Positions 34,700 to 46,944 of a stretch of DNA of 64,000 nucleotides are shown here, piece by piece. This stretch comes from Ctenosaura bakeri (Eukaryota; Chordata; Lepidosauria; Squamata; Iguanidae). The translations under genes and the position numbers were made by a program. The DNA lies in NCBI GenBank assembly GCA_948474755.1, contig CAOLHI010003128.1:62001-126000 (forward strand), written 5' to 3'. The first letter of the stretch is position 1; the number at the start of each line of letters is the position of its first letter. The notes under the pieces are model-generated. The model was not told the origin of the DNA, searched no databases, and saw only the letters and a list, made by a program, of their open reading frames with translations.

Positions 34700-35140
34700 G
34701 TGATCTCATAAACCTTTTTTAATGTGTTAAATCCATGTAAATTTTCAACACAACTTTGCACAATTATTGAAAAAAACACATATGTGCTTGTTGAAACAAT
34801 GGCTAATTAGACAGAATGGCCTTCCCTTCCTCCTTGTGTTTCATTAGGATGGATATACATGTAATGCCCACCTCTAATTCATTTGTCATATTCTCTAGGA
34901 ACCTGGTCCCCCCGCCTCTGATTGTTTCCATCCTAAAAGCAAAGGTGAGCAAAAATACAGTTCATTATCTCTTCCCGGCTTGCAAACCTAAATTAGTGAC
35001 AATCATTAGCTATACCATGTATGACTTGGCAAATATAATTAAGAAATATATTCATCGCAGAAACATGGAAATATCAATTAAGACATAGTCAGTGCCATCC
35101 CACCAGGGTCGGTATGATTATCTATGTTATCTGGGCTGTC
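34700..35140. other. Repeat-free AT-rich block, possible conserved element
   Basis: Motifs such as 'aaacctaaattagtgacaat', 'ttgtgtttcattaggatgga' and 'aaatataattaagaaatata' lie in clean sequence. A 90-codon open frame crosses it (34816-35088), but its translation has no recognised domain or exon-like flanks, so I do not call a gene. Confidence 0.3.
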
Positions 35141-35735
35141 ACTTCCAATGCTGGGCTGAATCTCAAAGGCCTCTGAGGAGTGCTTCATCTGTCAACTTAA
35201 ATAAGCAAGAAAACCTTAACTGGGTGTAGGAGGAAGAGGCAGCGAAACAAGCAAGGTGCAAAGCCTACTGTTTCACGGAAGAACAAAGACATCAGGGCTT
35301 ACCTGAGTATTATTGACAAACTTCTGCTGCCTTTCTCTGTACATTTGAACAGACTGACAGGATGATTTTGCTCCTTATTTCAACTTTCTTGACAAGTTAT
35401 AGGAAGACCAATGATAAAATCACAGTGATAAAGACTTTCGGGGTCTTGTTGGGATATATTTTGCATCTGTCTCTTCCCCAGTAAAAATGGAGGGGGAAAG
35501 TGACTTGGTCTTCAAATAAAAGTATGACAACCTTCATCTAGGTAAAAATGAAGGCTCCTTGTGCTCTCAGGACTCACAAGAGATGCTGTATATCGCTGTG
35601 TTTTACCTCTTTCTTGCCCTTCCCTTTCATAAAAGGTTTTGTGGGAGAAGTTCAGTTGATCTTTCAGCTTGAATCATGCAACTATATTCTGAACACACCT
35701 TGCAAATTACCTTCTGATTTATTATGGTTCAAAAG
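35141..35735. other. Unassigned DNA
   Basis: No feature recognised. Confidence 0.4.
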
Positions 35736-36072
35736 AATCATAGAATCATAGAAATCTAGAGTTGGAAGAGACCACACAGGCCATTCAGTTCAACCCCCTG
35801 TCATGCAGGAACACCCTCAAAGCAATCCCGACAGATGGCCATCAAGCCTCTCCTTAAAAACCTCCAAGGAAGGAGACTCCACTACACTCCGAGGCAGCAG
35901 ATTCCACTGCTGGACAGCCCTGACTGTCAGGAAGTTCTTCCTGAGGCTCAGGTGGAATCTTCTTTCCTGCAGCTTGAATCCATTGCTCCTTGTCCTGGTC
36001 TCTGGAGCAGCAGAAAACAAGCCCTCTCCTTCCTCTACGTGGCATCCCTTCAAATATTTAAACATGGCTTGT
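35736..36072 (-). mobile_element. CR1 LINE 3' end, best preserved, minus strand
   Basis: On the + strand it starts with two 'gaatcatagaatcatagaaa'-type repeats and 'agttggaagagaccacacag'. It proceeds through 'ctccgaggcagcagattcca' and 'caggaagttcttcctgaggc', and ends at 'aaatatttaaacatggc'. Of the CR1 copies here it reads most cleanly, suggesting the most recent insertion. Confidence 0.92.
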
Positions 36073-36075
36073 GGC
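35817..36075 (-). pseudogene. CR1 ORF2 C-terminal remnant
   Basis: The minus-strand translation contains FKYLKGCHVEEGEGLFSAAP, then TRTRSNGFKLQERRFHLSLR and FLTVRAVQQWNLLPRSVVES, and ends with PSLEVFKERLDGHLSGLL. This is the conserved C-terminus of CR1 reverse-transcriptase ORF2, ending just before the 3' UTR. The frame is open for the whole stretch, but all upstream endonuclease and reverse-transcriptase domains are missing, so it cannot be functional. The 209-codon + strand frame over the same place is its antisense shadow. Confidence 0.9.
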
Positions 36076-36840
36076 CAAAATCCTATGTCAAGCAGGCAGA
36101 CCATAATGCTTCACTGGCACCATTCCATGTCTGCATCCCACCCCCAGCAGCTGTCAAACCACAGGAGGAGGAGGAGGAGGAGGAAAGAGGAAGCCTATTT
36201 GGATGAGGAAGAAGCAGTTTGCCTCAGCATGGAGGTGGAAGAAATGATAACGCTGATAAGACAATGCTGCCAAAATTACAGAAAATCCACCCTGCAATGG
36301 ACTGCAAGCATCACAACTCACCCTAAGGAATCAGGAATGAAACCTCTTGCCCAGAATCTGAGCGGTCTTTTGCAGATGCAGCCAATGCAAGCCTTCTCTA
36401 AGACGAACCCCTGTCTCACCAAGAGCAGATAACAGTTAATATAGTGTAGGCAGAATGGGACACTGAGGAGATGCCAACATCATCTGCAGAGTGACAACAA
36501 GGAAAAAAACAGAAGTGTAGAAAGAGCCGAGATCTCTGGCAGAAGCTAAAACAGAAAACACCAAGCAGCAACGTGGCATGCCAAGGTCAAGCAGCAATAA
36601 ATCTCCCACAGGCTGGGAGTTCTTGTTACAGAGCACTGTTCAGCAAATGGTGTGTGTTTTCATTTCCTCTTGGATTACTTGGATTACTGACCCTCGGACT
36701 AGCAGGAAGTTGCACATCTTGTCATATTTCCTTCTTCAGCTTTGTTCATCTTGACTGCTTTGTTTCAGTGGTTGACTTCAGAAATCATGAGACCTTGCTA
36801 CTATGCCTACCTTCATTTTTGGAAATCCTTCTAAATTACA
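36076..36840. other. Unassigned DNA with a short (GAG)n run
   Basis: An uninterrupted GAG/GGA run lies at about 36163-36184. Beyond it the sequence is not recognised. The + strand open frame running from the CR1 into this region is chimaeric and not a gene. Confidence 0.5.
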
Positions 36841-37040
36841 GCCGTTTCCACACTACACTGTTATAGTGCTAGCATCCCACTATCATCCCACTTTCTCCTA
36901 TGGAATCCTGGGGTTTGCAGTTTAGGGAGGGGCCTTTAGAATTCTCAGCCAGAGAGCTCTTTGGCCTCCGGAAACTACAAACCCCAGAATTCCCCCAAAG
37001 ATCTTGAAAGTGGAATAATAGCACTATAACAGTGTAGGAC
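36841..37040. mobile_element. Palindromic Harbinger-like MITE, right end eroded
   Basis: It starts GCCGTTTCCACACTACACTG. The left arm has an extra 'catcccactat' repeat. The centre 'tttagaattctcagccagag' is intact, and the right arm ends at 'acagtgtaggac', where the terminal GAAATGGCC is lost. Confidence 0.8.
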
Positions 37041-37321
37041 ATTCTGTTTTGTTTTTCCACCAGCTGCAATGCGATAGGCATGTCGCCCAAGTGCATTTCA
37101 CTGCCATCAGGCTGTTTGAATTGATAGAATGCAAAATATCTTTATTGGATTAACATTTCTGAACAAGAAAACTTTTCTAAATTCTTATGAAAGTAAATAT
37201 GCAACAAATTAGGCAGGCAATATTACATGCTGGGTTTTTTATTACTATTTTGAAGTCAAGGTCAGTATATTTCCAACATCCAAAAATTGCATCCAAATTT
37301 GCTTCAGATTCCATGATTCTG

Positions 37322-37510
37322 GGCCTTTCTGCACTAGACTGTTATAGCGCTGTTATTCCACTTTCAACATCCTGTGGAATCCTGGGGTTTGCAGTTTAGG
37401 GAGGGGCCTTTAGAATTCTCAGCCAGAGAGCTCTTGGGCCTCTGGAACTACAAACCCCAGAATTCCACAGGATGGCAAAAGTGGAATAACTGTGTATTGC
37501 TAAAATGGCC
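37322..37510. mobile_element. Palindromic Harbinger-like MITE with right-arm deletion
   Basis: It starts GGCCTTTCTGCACTAGACTG and ends TTGCTAAAATGGCC. The right arm lacks the 'tagcactataac' block, so the arms no longer pair fully. No matching flanking triplet is left. Confidence 0.8.
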
Positions 37511-38572
37511 TAAATGTGTGTGATCTGGACTGATCTGACCCTTCTGTGATTCTAACACCCTTCTAGAGTGTGATTTTACCTTCAATTGCTGCTTCTAGAC
37601 ACAGAACAGTCAGGTTTTTTCCCCTTCATTCATGTAGGAAGGCTCTCAATATTACTGCAGCAACTGTAAGTCTGAATATTACAATATCAACACTCCTTAC
37701 AAACCAGTGCTAAGCATGTTTAAATCAGCTTTTTTCATTGAATTAAATGAGATTTAACCATGTAAGTTTTAGATTAAGGGTTAGCATGGTTTTTCTTACA
37801 TGGACAAAGACCTGAATCCCATTAGAGTCCCATTTCTGAAAAAAGAATCAACACCTAGGTAAAAACCTTTAATTCAAATTTTCTCTTCTAATTGGATCTA
37901 ACAGTATTCAGGGTACAATATGCAATTAGTGTGTGTTATCTCAATGTGCTATGCAAAAACTGGGAGGAGGTTTAAAAAATCAAGGGGAAAAAAAACCTTT
38001 CTCAATGCCAACATTACAATTTCAGTTGACTCCCATCATCCACCATGCCAAGACTGACCCTAGCCAATAGAAGCTTGCACAAAGATAAGGGGGTTTGGGT
38101 ACTCTCCAAGCGAACGGAATTCCAATTGAAAAATAATCCTTCTTTGCATGTGTACATTATCCAGGCTTGGCTTATAGATGGAACGGACAGGACGATGATC
38201 TCATCATTAGAGAATAGGAGGGCCCGAAGGATTTGTAGGACTTTATAAATGAAAACAAGAATTGTTAATGCTTTAATGCACACACATATTCTTTTGAAAA
38301 ATGGAATAAGAATGGATTCCTCACTCCACCCCAGTTTTTAGGAGTTTGCTGGCAATTACATGTCCCATTTGGAGAGAGAAGGTTAATTCCAACAGACTGC
38401 CATTAACCTTAACATTAGAACACTGAAACATTAGTCATGATTGAACAGCACAATCTGGAGCTCTATAATATAACAGATAATATCTGGGTTAAACACTGAG
38501 GAAACAGATCCCAAAACCACTGTCCTCAGCTATGTCTTAGATTCTTGACAGGTTTGTCAGAGAGCATTTCCT

Positions 38573-38577
<5 letters not shown>
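37511..38577. other. Repeat-free DNA, conserved-looking between 37980 and 38500
   Basis: The part from about 37980 to 38500 has balanced, repeat-free sequence with retained CpGs ('aagcgaacggaattcc', 'gatggaacggacaggacgat') and AT-rich motifs ('ccattaaccttaacattaga'). It is a candidate regulatory element. No open exon with splice sites was seen. Confidence 0.35.

Positions 38578-38608
<31 letters not shown>
38578..38608. repeat. (AC)n microsatellite
   Basis: An uninterrupted AC run of about 15 units, not obviously attached to a transposon. Confidence 0.9.
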
Positions 38609-38610
<2 letters not shown>

Positions 38611-39185
38611 TGCAATACCAAAAACACTGGAACTTGGCAGTGTTGTATAATGTGCATTTGAATTTATCTGTGTTCTGATTAGATGGTGAATGACCCCGGG
38701 CAGCAGCGGTGGTGATGGAATTCTTAAAATTAAGCTCTAACATACATCACTGGTTCCTGAGTGTCTAGGCTCATGTCAGAGGGATGGAAAGGGTGGCCAC
38801 AAAATCGACATCTGCTTCTGCTTAATGGAAAAGTTTCACTGGGTTGATCCACAAACTGACATAACCATTTAATGTGGTTTTAATACAAACTGCTCAATAA
38901 TGTCCGGACTTCTGTTTAATCCTGTTACCATAACTGTTGACATTAGTTCATGTCCCGCTAATCCTGACCCACCTGCAGAAAGGGAAAACATGACTTTAAC
39001 AATGGTTCTCTCTTTTTCTTTCTCTTTATTCCAATCAGGAGTTGAAGCCAAGTTTGCAACATATACGTATATCTGCAAATATTCCCTGCTTTTCCACCTC
39101 TGGGATTGTGTGTACACAAAGGGCTGTAATGGAACATATATTTTTTAAAAAACAGGGGAAGCTGGGGGGATTTTCCTATACTCTG

Positions 39186-39316
39186 GGGTAGGGGTTTCAT
39201 GGTCCTCCAGATGTTGTTGGACTGTGAGTTCCATCAACCCTACCCAACAGACTAGTAAAGGATGATGGGAGCTGCAGTCCAACAATATCTGACAAGTCAC
39301 ATGTTCCTCATCCTTC
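39186..39316. repeat. Short foldback repeat (CCAGATGTTGTTGGACT type)
   Basis: Left 'tcctccagatgttgttggac' is answered by right 'gcagtccaacaatatctgac', with 'gagttccatcaaccctaccc' near the centre. This is a common reptile inverted-repeat sequence, probably hAT-derived. The ends 'gtaggggtttcatgg' and 'catgttcctcatcc' are degraded. Confidence 0.65.
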
Positions 39317-40572
39317 CAGTGCTTTGTTCAACAGACAACTCTACACCAGATTTTTGAAATCATTCATTCACACTTGTGTCTGGAAAACAAATGACTGAAT
39401 TCTGCCTCGACTATACATAATCAGATTTCTTTGACATTTTATGATAAATCAAACATCACAGCTACGAGACAGAAATAATAGAGATGCCTCTTTGCAAAAG
39501 CAATGCTATCTGAAAGCTTCTCCCCACTCTTGAAAACCACTAGTTCCAATTTATCATACAATCGGGATGATCTGGGCACTGATCAGATTCCAAAATTCTG
39601 TGGTCCCTGCGTTGAGTCACCATCTCATGCAGCTTCCTCCACCTGACAGCCTAAACATCTGGATCAGTCTACGAAGAGTGTCAGACAATGGGTAGCCCTT
39701 GACAGGCCATGAAATCTTCTTAGAGAACAAGTTGATTCTGAATGAATAGTTCCTGGAGGAAGCAAGTCCAGTGCCAGACCTGGCATTATTGCAGAACTAC
39801 TGGGACCCCAGCAGAACCACATGATTTGGGACCCCATGACTAACAACTTGGTGCCAATGTTTAAAATTCCACCTAATGTTGGGAGTGCCACTCTGCTGGG
39901 AGCATAGTGGGATATTTCCCATGACAAATCATGTGATATTTGAGCACAGTGGCTGGCCACCATTGCTGGACCCTATTAACAGGAGTGGGGATACCAATGG
40001 GAATTGCTTAGGGCCCTCTCAAACCTACAGCTGCCCTGGTGGTTGGGTGGGGATTACTGGCTGTTTCTTTCAACCTATTTTGCTCATGATTCCTATGTCA
40101 CATGCTATTATTGACTGCAGGAATCTCCAGAAAGTCATTTCTAAGGACCCTTTTCCTTGAAGAAATATGCTCATGCCAGCTACAAATAATTGTTTCTTCA
40201 CTGAACCCTCCACTCTGTTTAATTAATGCATCTAACTACAATAAGTTATTAAAACAATAACTCCTTTGTCTTCCTTCATTTCCTTTTTCACAGCCACTGA
40301 GGCAGAAACCCAGCTTAATATCTATGGCAGTAGCTGTAGGATCTTGGGATTGTATTTGACCACATATTGAACATATGTTAGTGGTGTGAAGTGGACACTA
40401 AAGAGCGTGATGTAATTTTAGGCTGCATCAGTGTAACTACACATAGGAAACAACAATTTATTCCATAGTAACAACACATCCTCGGAAGTCCTATGTCCAG
40501 GAACAAATTGGAAAGAGTTGGAGATTATGGTTGGCCTGTCTTTCTGGTCAGCACCCCTGAGATCTACCATAA
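39317..40572. other. Unassigned DNA
   Basis: No gene, RNA or repeat recognised with confidence. Confidence 0.4.
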
Positions 40573-40773
40573 GCCATTTCTGCACTACCCTGTTATAGTG
40601 CTGTTATTCCGCTTCCAACCTCCAGTGGAATTCTGGGGTTTGTAGTTTACGGAGGCCAAAGAACTCTCTGACTGAGAATTCCTAATGCTTTTCCCTAAAC
40701 TACAGACCCCAGGATTCCTTAGAATGTCAAATGTGGAATAATAGCACAATAACAGGGTAGTGCGGAAATGGCC
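40573..40773. mobile_element. Palindromic Harbinger-like MITE
   Basis: It starts GCCATTTCTGCACTACCCTG and ends AGGGTAGTGCGGAAATGGCC. The terminal 30 bases of each arm match closely, while the middle is more diverged. TAA lies on the left, but the right triplet does not match. Confidence 0.82.
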
Positions 40774-41945
40774 AGAGAGTCAATGCAGCCATTCCATACC
40801 TAGTGGAGAGCAAGAGGAGATTTGATAAGTGCTTCACTAGGTCCCCACAACTAGACATTAAATGACTACCTTCCAGTGAACGTGAGTGGAGAATGTAATC
40901 ATTTCATTTCTCGCTACAGGGACATAGCCAGGTACTTGTCTGATCCCTCTGGTCTTTCCCCAGGCACAGAATGACTGTGGTGGAGCTGTGGCAATTCTAC
41001 TGGAGGTTCAGGAGTTGGCGAATGGCCCACCATAGTGTAATTATGCATGTGGCACTATAGTGGACCATCCACGATTGCAGGCATTGTGTGGCATTGAATA
41101 TTGTCTTTTTATAGAAAAGAGTATGTTTGACCTGGACAAGATTGAGAGAGGACAAGATGACAAAAAGTTTGTTCTCTGCTGCCACAAAGGACAGGATGAG
41201 ATCTAATGGAGAAACTTCTTTATCATAAGAGCAGCTGAACAATGGTACTACTATCTAAAGAAGTGAGGTCTCCCATTCACTGGATTTCTTAAGACAAGCT
41301 GGCCAACCACATCTTACTCTAGCTGTGGATTGTCTGCATCAAGCAAGAGGTTGGACTAAATAGACTACAAATACTCTTCCAAATCTCTTTGTTTCCAAAT
41401 TCTAGCACTCTAGGAAGAGAATGCTGTATGTTAAATAGCTCATTCTGAAAGCACAGATGTGCTTTTAGAAACAAGGTCCTTTCAGTGCATGGAAACTTTT
41501 GGTTACTCTAGAGTATAACCTAAAATTATTTTGTAAAGGTCACTGGGGACACAATGAATAGTTTTATTTAGATAAAATCAATTTGTTAAACAAGAAGTTG
41601 GTAGGATTATGTATATACAAGGGTGGAGAGCACAGAAAGATAATTATATCTGTTTGCATAAATCATTTTCTTATTACGCAGGGATCAGAGCAGGATGCTT
41701 TGACTGGGAGAAGGGAGGGCAAAAGAAGATCAAAGTATCAATTTGCTGATCAGGATGGAGTGGCAGAGTGCAACTGGGAATTGGGAGGGAAGGAAGATCA
41801 TTACTTTCATTTAAATAAGTCAATTTGTTGTTGGTCAAGGAATTTCGCTTAGTTGCCAGGAGGGCACAGAAAATCTCTTCATAGCACGGTTGCTAAGAAC
41901 ACTGTGTTTGCTGCTTCCTTTCATCATCTTAAAAATGATCTTTCA
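40774..41945. other. Unassigned DNA
   Basis: No gene, RNA or repeat recognised. Confidence 0.4.
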
Positions 41946-41946
41946 T

Positions 41947-42002
<56 letters not shown>
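41947..42002. repeat. Compound (TG)n(AG)n microsatellite
   Basis: About 12 TG units pass directly into about 16 AG units. It is pure on both sides of the switch. Confidence 0.92.
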
Positions 42003-42005
<3 letters not shown>

Positions 42006-42372
42006 TGAAAGGAATTGTCGTTCTCATCCATCTGACTAAAGGATGGTAGGAAGTTCAAGGACTTAATTTACTTAAAAGAGAGGAATATTAGATTGAGATA
42101 AGAAAATGTAGATAACGTATAATATGTGTCATTTCAATGTATATTATGTATATTTCCCATTCTCTCTGGAATCTGCAATGTGATTGTAAGGCAATGAAAT
42201 TTTATGTTTTTTATGTGTTAATTTTTAATTTGCTTTTATACATTATCTTTCTTTCATCTTTGGAATTTCTGTTGTCCATAATTTGTTGAAACCTAGAGAC
42301 TGAACAAGAGGGGGGAAATCTGATACATCTATTTTTCTTTTCTTTTCCTGTTTCCCTATGAATTGTTAAAGC

Positions 42373-42960
42373 AGGGGTTCCCAAACTTTCTTGGTTCACA
42401 GCTCCCTTAATGTTTCAATACTTTTTTCTCAGCTTTCCCTGACCAAAAGAAATAACTAACAGTTCCATTCATTGAGTAAGTTAGGTTTGACGTGTTTATG
42501 TGCTGACAACTCAGTACCCATTTGAGAAAAAATATGCATAAATTGAAAGAAGAAATAATACTTTTTAATTTCATTCTTAAATAGCTACATTTACTAATGG
42601 GATGTGTGTGCCTGTGGTTGTTCCCTCCACATGGAACTAGCTCTGAGCTGAGGATGGCTGTGATGCTGACATCCAATCCTATCTTGCCTTGCATCCACAG
42701 GAGACAGGACGAGGAAGAAGGAGAAGAAAGTGGCCTCTGCCCTTGCTGTCACTGCTGCAGCAATTTGGCTCCTCGCAGCATCTAGCTGCTGGGGCACACT
42801 ATGGATTGTGGGGACTGAGGCCAGCATCTTCTCCTCCTTTGCAGAGTCCTTTTCACTCTGCCTCACTGATGTCCAAGATCTTTGCTGTGACAAATGTCAG
42901 GCTAGAACTGAGAATCCACAGCTACCCCATGTGGTAAGGCACACATGAGAACATAGAGCT
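42373..42960. mobile_element. Possible hAT-like element
   Basis: It begins with 'caggggttcccaaacttt', a terminus I associate with vertebrate hAT elements. A GC-richer interior ('gctgtcactgctgcagcaat') follows. The right end is not defined, so the extent is a guess. Frames in the interior show no transposase. Confidence 0.4.
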
Positions 42961-44040
42961 CATGTGCCATAAAAATTTTCTAACCCAGCCAAGCCAACCA
43001 TTGAGTCTTCTTATGAGGAATGTCTTAAGGGCTTCCTCCATAGACAGAAGGTTGGCTGGTTGACAGTTTTTACAGGAAGGCTGACAAGTGAATTCCTCCA
43101 TGGGTACCACATTAGGGGCTGCATGTCTTTCTATCAGTGCATGGCAATAAACCAAGGTACAGGTGGACCCAGAACCAAAAATGGGAGAACCGGTCCACTT
43201 TTCCCTCTTTCTCCTTCTGTTATCTCCCTCCTTCTTTCTATCCACACTTTCTACCCTTCCTCCTTCTCTTCTCTTTTCTCTTCTCTTACTTCTCTATCAC
43301 TCAAGTTTCTTGGTGAAGAACAAATCATTCTTGCTAGAGCTCTAATTGTGCACAGACGGTTTTTGAATTAGTCCAAGGGCTACTGAAAAGTAGAGCAGGG
43401 GATGTCAGGGTCAAGCAAATTAAGGGGACTGAGTCCAGTGGTGGAGAGCTAGAAAGATGGAAGAAGACATGTCATGGAGCCTGCTCTGAGCCACCTAAGC
43501 AAATTCAGTTCCCTCAGATGCCATGGAAAATATTCTCTCATCAGCAATTTTTAAGAAAGATTCAACCCAACCTCGTCAACTTCTGATCATAGAACAGAAA
43601 TGAACCATTCAGTCCTTTGTAGAGTTGTGCAAGCAACATGGCCTGAAATTCTATACCTATACCTAATACTATACCACCATTAAAGGGATAAAAATAACCT
43701 GTCCCTTATCTCACCTGGCAAGCCTAGTCCTTTGCTTTAGGCAGCAGGGCAGACCCATGTGTGGTCCTAGGTCACAGACTGCACTCCCCTAGCCATCCTA
43801 GTGTCCTACACATCTTGGCTGGAATCATGCTGTGGAACTATCATATCTTCCTACTTTTCATAAATGGGGCATATTAAAGTCAAATAACATTGAAACGCAG
43901 TCAAGATGTCAAAAATTATTAATGAGGAAAAAGATACAAGCTAGGAGAGGCTGCAGCAGTTTGCTTTTGCCTGAGCCCAACAGACAGAAATGTCTGTTCC
44001 TCTCATCTCCTCACCACTAATTGATTGCAAACAATTTTTG
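42961..44040. other. Unassigned DNA with a pyrimidine tract
   Basis: A TTCTC-rich tract runs from about 43200 to 43310. No exon recognised. Confidence 0.4.
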
Positions 44041-44205
44041 CATTTTGAACCTGCTTCACCAACAATTGAAGGAAGCTGAGGACAAAGTGGGAGGAAGAGA
44101 GAAAAACTTGGACAGTTTTTAAAGGCAACCGGAAAAAAATAGAATTACAGGTGATTAATTGGGACAGTGACTGCCAAATCAGGACAGTTGGAGTATACGC
44201 CCTAT
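44041..44205 (+). repeat. Dispersed repeat, copy 1 of a pair with 58167-58335
   Basis: It shares the ordered blocks 'ttttgaacc', 'gaagctgaggacaaag', 'ggaggaag', 'aaaggcaaccggaaaaaa', 'gccaaatcaggacagttgga' with the sequence at 58.2 kb. I cannot name the family. Confidence 0.6.
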
Positions 44206-44744
44206 TCTGGCATAATTAACAGGGTTTAGGCAGTTCAGGCTCAGCTGCCATGAAGAAAACATTAGAAAAATTGACCTCTCAGAGCTGGCAACTGCTAGTA
44301 TATTTTACCAAAAGGATTCTTTCCTTTGGCTCCTGGTTCCCAATTGTTCAGGGCTTGTTTCTGACAACAACCCAGTGGACACTCAGTTTTGCTTAGGTGC
44401 TGTCACAGTCTAAGACTGAGGGCCAGTTCCCAGCATAGTTATGGTTCACTGGAGTTCTTATCACCTGCCTGCTCAATAGTTTATGACTCGATTCACTTCA
44501 AAGGAGTGGATCAACCAAAGGGGGACTATGGGGAAGATAAGAACAAGCAGATGGAGGTAGGGTGAAGAGAATCTTCACAGGGATGGAACTACACTAGATG
44601 GACAAATGGTCAGGCTTAGAATGTGTCAGTTCCCTGTTTTGCAGGAAGGGGCCATGCTTAGCTTGTAAAAATTTAACTGTTGTATCCCTAGTGTAAAACA
44701 TTTTGTAATCTTCTGGCAAGCCTAAGCCTCTACAAGTAGGTAAT
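44206..44744. other. Unassigned DNA
   Basis: No feature recognised. Confidence 0.4.
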
Positions 44745-44745
44745 A

Positions 44746-45099
44746 CAGTAGGTCCCCGATATCCACATGACCAGTATACACAGTTTCCCTTATGCATGCT
44801 GAAATGTATTCTGAAAACATTTTGCTTCCATCTCTTTTTGGACTGCACATTGTTGTTAATTTTTATGCTTTTATCAGTTGTGCACTGGCTTTGGTGTACA
44901 AATTATGGCTACAAAGCCTTCTTTCTCTTAGATTCTAAAGTTATGTCCAGTTTCAGGGCCTGCTCCTCAAGCTGCATGCTTGTTTCAATAGCTATGTTGT
45001 TCATCTCATAGGAAAAAAAATAGCATTTCATTATCCACTTTTTTCATTATCCATGGTAAGTCTGGGAATGTATCCCCCCTGGATACAGGAGACCTACTG
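44746..45099 (+). mobile_element. Tigger-like TIR element (CAGTAGGTCCCC family)
   Basis: The left end is CAGTAGGTCCCCGATATCCAC and the right end is ATACAGGAGACCTACTG. TA precedes the left end and TT follows the right, probably a mutated TA. The interior 'cattatccatggtaag' is typical of pogo/Tigger ends. No transposase frame survives, so it is non-autonomous or internally deleted. Confidence 0.75.
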
Positions 45100-45342
45100 T
45101 TCTTAGAAAGATGGATCAGTATCTTGAATCAGTGTAAAGCAGCTCACATGTTAAAAGATGTTCAAGAATACTATGCCAAAGAAGCTGGGTACTTCTAGTA
45201 TGTTCAGTGTAGGTATTAAAAAGAAATTCTAGAAGTTTGCATTTTCCAACAATATCCACCTTGTACCTCTTAAAACTGGTAATGGGGTGAACTTGGAAAA
45301 CATGTATATTTCCTGGACTTGCGATGGGTTTCGGTGAAGAAA
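45100..45342. other. Unassigned DNA
   Basis: No feature recognised. Confidence 0.4.
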
Positions 45343-45690
45343 ACATGCACACAAAACTATGTGCAGATATGTTAAAATGTGCACAACTGAAAATATGCCT
45401 ATTTTGCGGGGGGGAGGTGTGGAAACATGCTGTTATTGAAGAGACAAAATATAAACAAGTCTCCATACCATACACAAAAAATCAGGTGCATGTTTAATAA
45501 TATGATAAAATCTGCACAACTAAAATGTACATAACTGAAAATGTGCATATTTGAAAAACATTCACAAACATGCTGGAATTGATGGGAGAAAATGGACAAA
45601 AATGCATGCATTCATCAAAATGTGTAACCAAGACAAATACAAATAAATCCCCATACCAGAAAGAAAAAAAAGCACACAATGGAGATGGGA
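45343..45690. repeat. Decayed tandem duplication, unit about 160-190 bp
   Basis: The first unit has 'gcacaactgaaaatatgcct', 'ggaaacatgctgttattgaa' and 'agtctccataccatacac'. The second has 'acataactgaaaatgtgcat', 'acaaacatgctggaattgat' and 'aatccccataccagaaag', in the same order. The spacing differs a little between units. It is an old direct duplication of unknown origin, rich in TGCACA. Confidence 0.6.
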
Positions 45691-46944
45691 GAAAAATGCC
45701 TGTGGGATTCTGGAATTGCATTGAAAAACAAGACTGACAGGTGTTGAGTGTTGTCACAGAGGGCCTTTTTGACTCCAATTTCCTTGGATTTAGGGGTTGC
45801 AGAGGTATCAATAAGTAGAAACAAATTCTCTTTCTTTTTGCAGTGTGATAAAGGAATTCTTATTCAGCACAGTCATATATCTTTGCATTATTATGAGAAA
45901 AGTTTCTTCGTTTCCTCGCTGTTTCCTCACAGCCTCAGGAAAACATCCCTTTCCTTTTTCTGCCCTCAACCCCCACTACATTTTGTTGTTACCCTGCAAG
46001 CATCTAACATACACAAATTTGATCATGATTAATTGGAGGCTCTGTGCAAATTATGTTTTTTTCAGGGGCGAACAGTTATTCCCTACCATCTAAAGCTCCC
46101 ATCTGCTCTGGAAAACAAAATGGGACTTTTTTTTTTACATTTATTGAGGATACTGAGGGCTTACTCAGTAAATCACTCAAACAACTAGTGCATCCAGAGT
46201 TGTAAAGCATGAAAGAGAATACAGACTCTCTCCCTTTCAGTTGTTTTTGTTTTGATTTTACCTCCATATTCCCAGGTTTCCATCCAAACTCTTTTGTGAA
46301 ATATTCCAGGTCCTTGGTAATGCAGAGAGTTCCCAGGAAGCATGTAGCAGTGAAGAAAACTTCATGTGGATCTCTGAAATGAAATTAGTTTGCACAGAAA
46401 CAAATCTTGGGACTTCCAGAGACTTTCTTTCTCAGTTTGGAGGGATTCTCAGTCAGGGTTCTTCTACTTTTCCTGAAAGCAGATAACTATAAGAGAAGGT
46501 ACACTATTAGGAAATATGAGAGATAATATTGGATCTCTCAAGCAGAAAAATCAGATTAGTAAAATAGAACTGGAACAATAACCAGTCCCATGACCACACA
46601 TAGAAACATACATGTGTACACACAGACAGACAAACAGACATAACCAAGGTCTAGCAGATAAAAGAAATAAATTTAGCCTTCTGTGCAAAACATATAAAAG
46701 TCAAATTAATTGTACCTAATCCAAGACATGGTCTAGTGGAGGAGAGAAGGGCAGGAAATGGCTACAGGTTAGAGCAATGCAAGAAGAAGGAGAGTATGGG
46801 AAAGACCTGACAAATAAGAAATTACCATAGATATTTGTTGTGCCTAAAATCTTAGACACTAACTTAAAAGGTACCAATTAGTGTATTGCTAATTATAAGA
46901 TAGGCAACATCTGGTATCCTGTTGATTAGTCCCAACTAAAATAA
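45691..46944. other. Unassigned DNA
   Basis: No exon is recognised. 'gattagtcccaactaaaata' just before 46945 is part of the AGTCCCAACTAG repeat that the following CR1 seems to have interrupted. Confidence 0.4.

Noticed and set aside
35803..36432. 209-codon open frame on the + strand, the longest in the window
   Set aside because: Its first part is antisense to the CR1 ORF2 C-terminus and the rest crosses a GAG run into unrelated sequence, so it is a chance fusion.
38578..38608. CRISPR-like or satellite array
   Set aside because: It is a plain dinucleotide microsatellite. No spaced direct repeats occur anywhere in the window.
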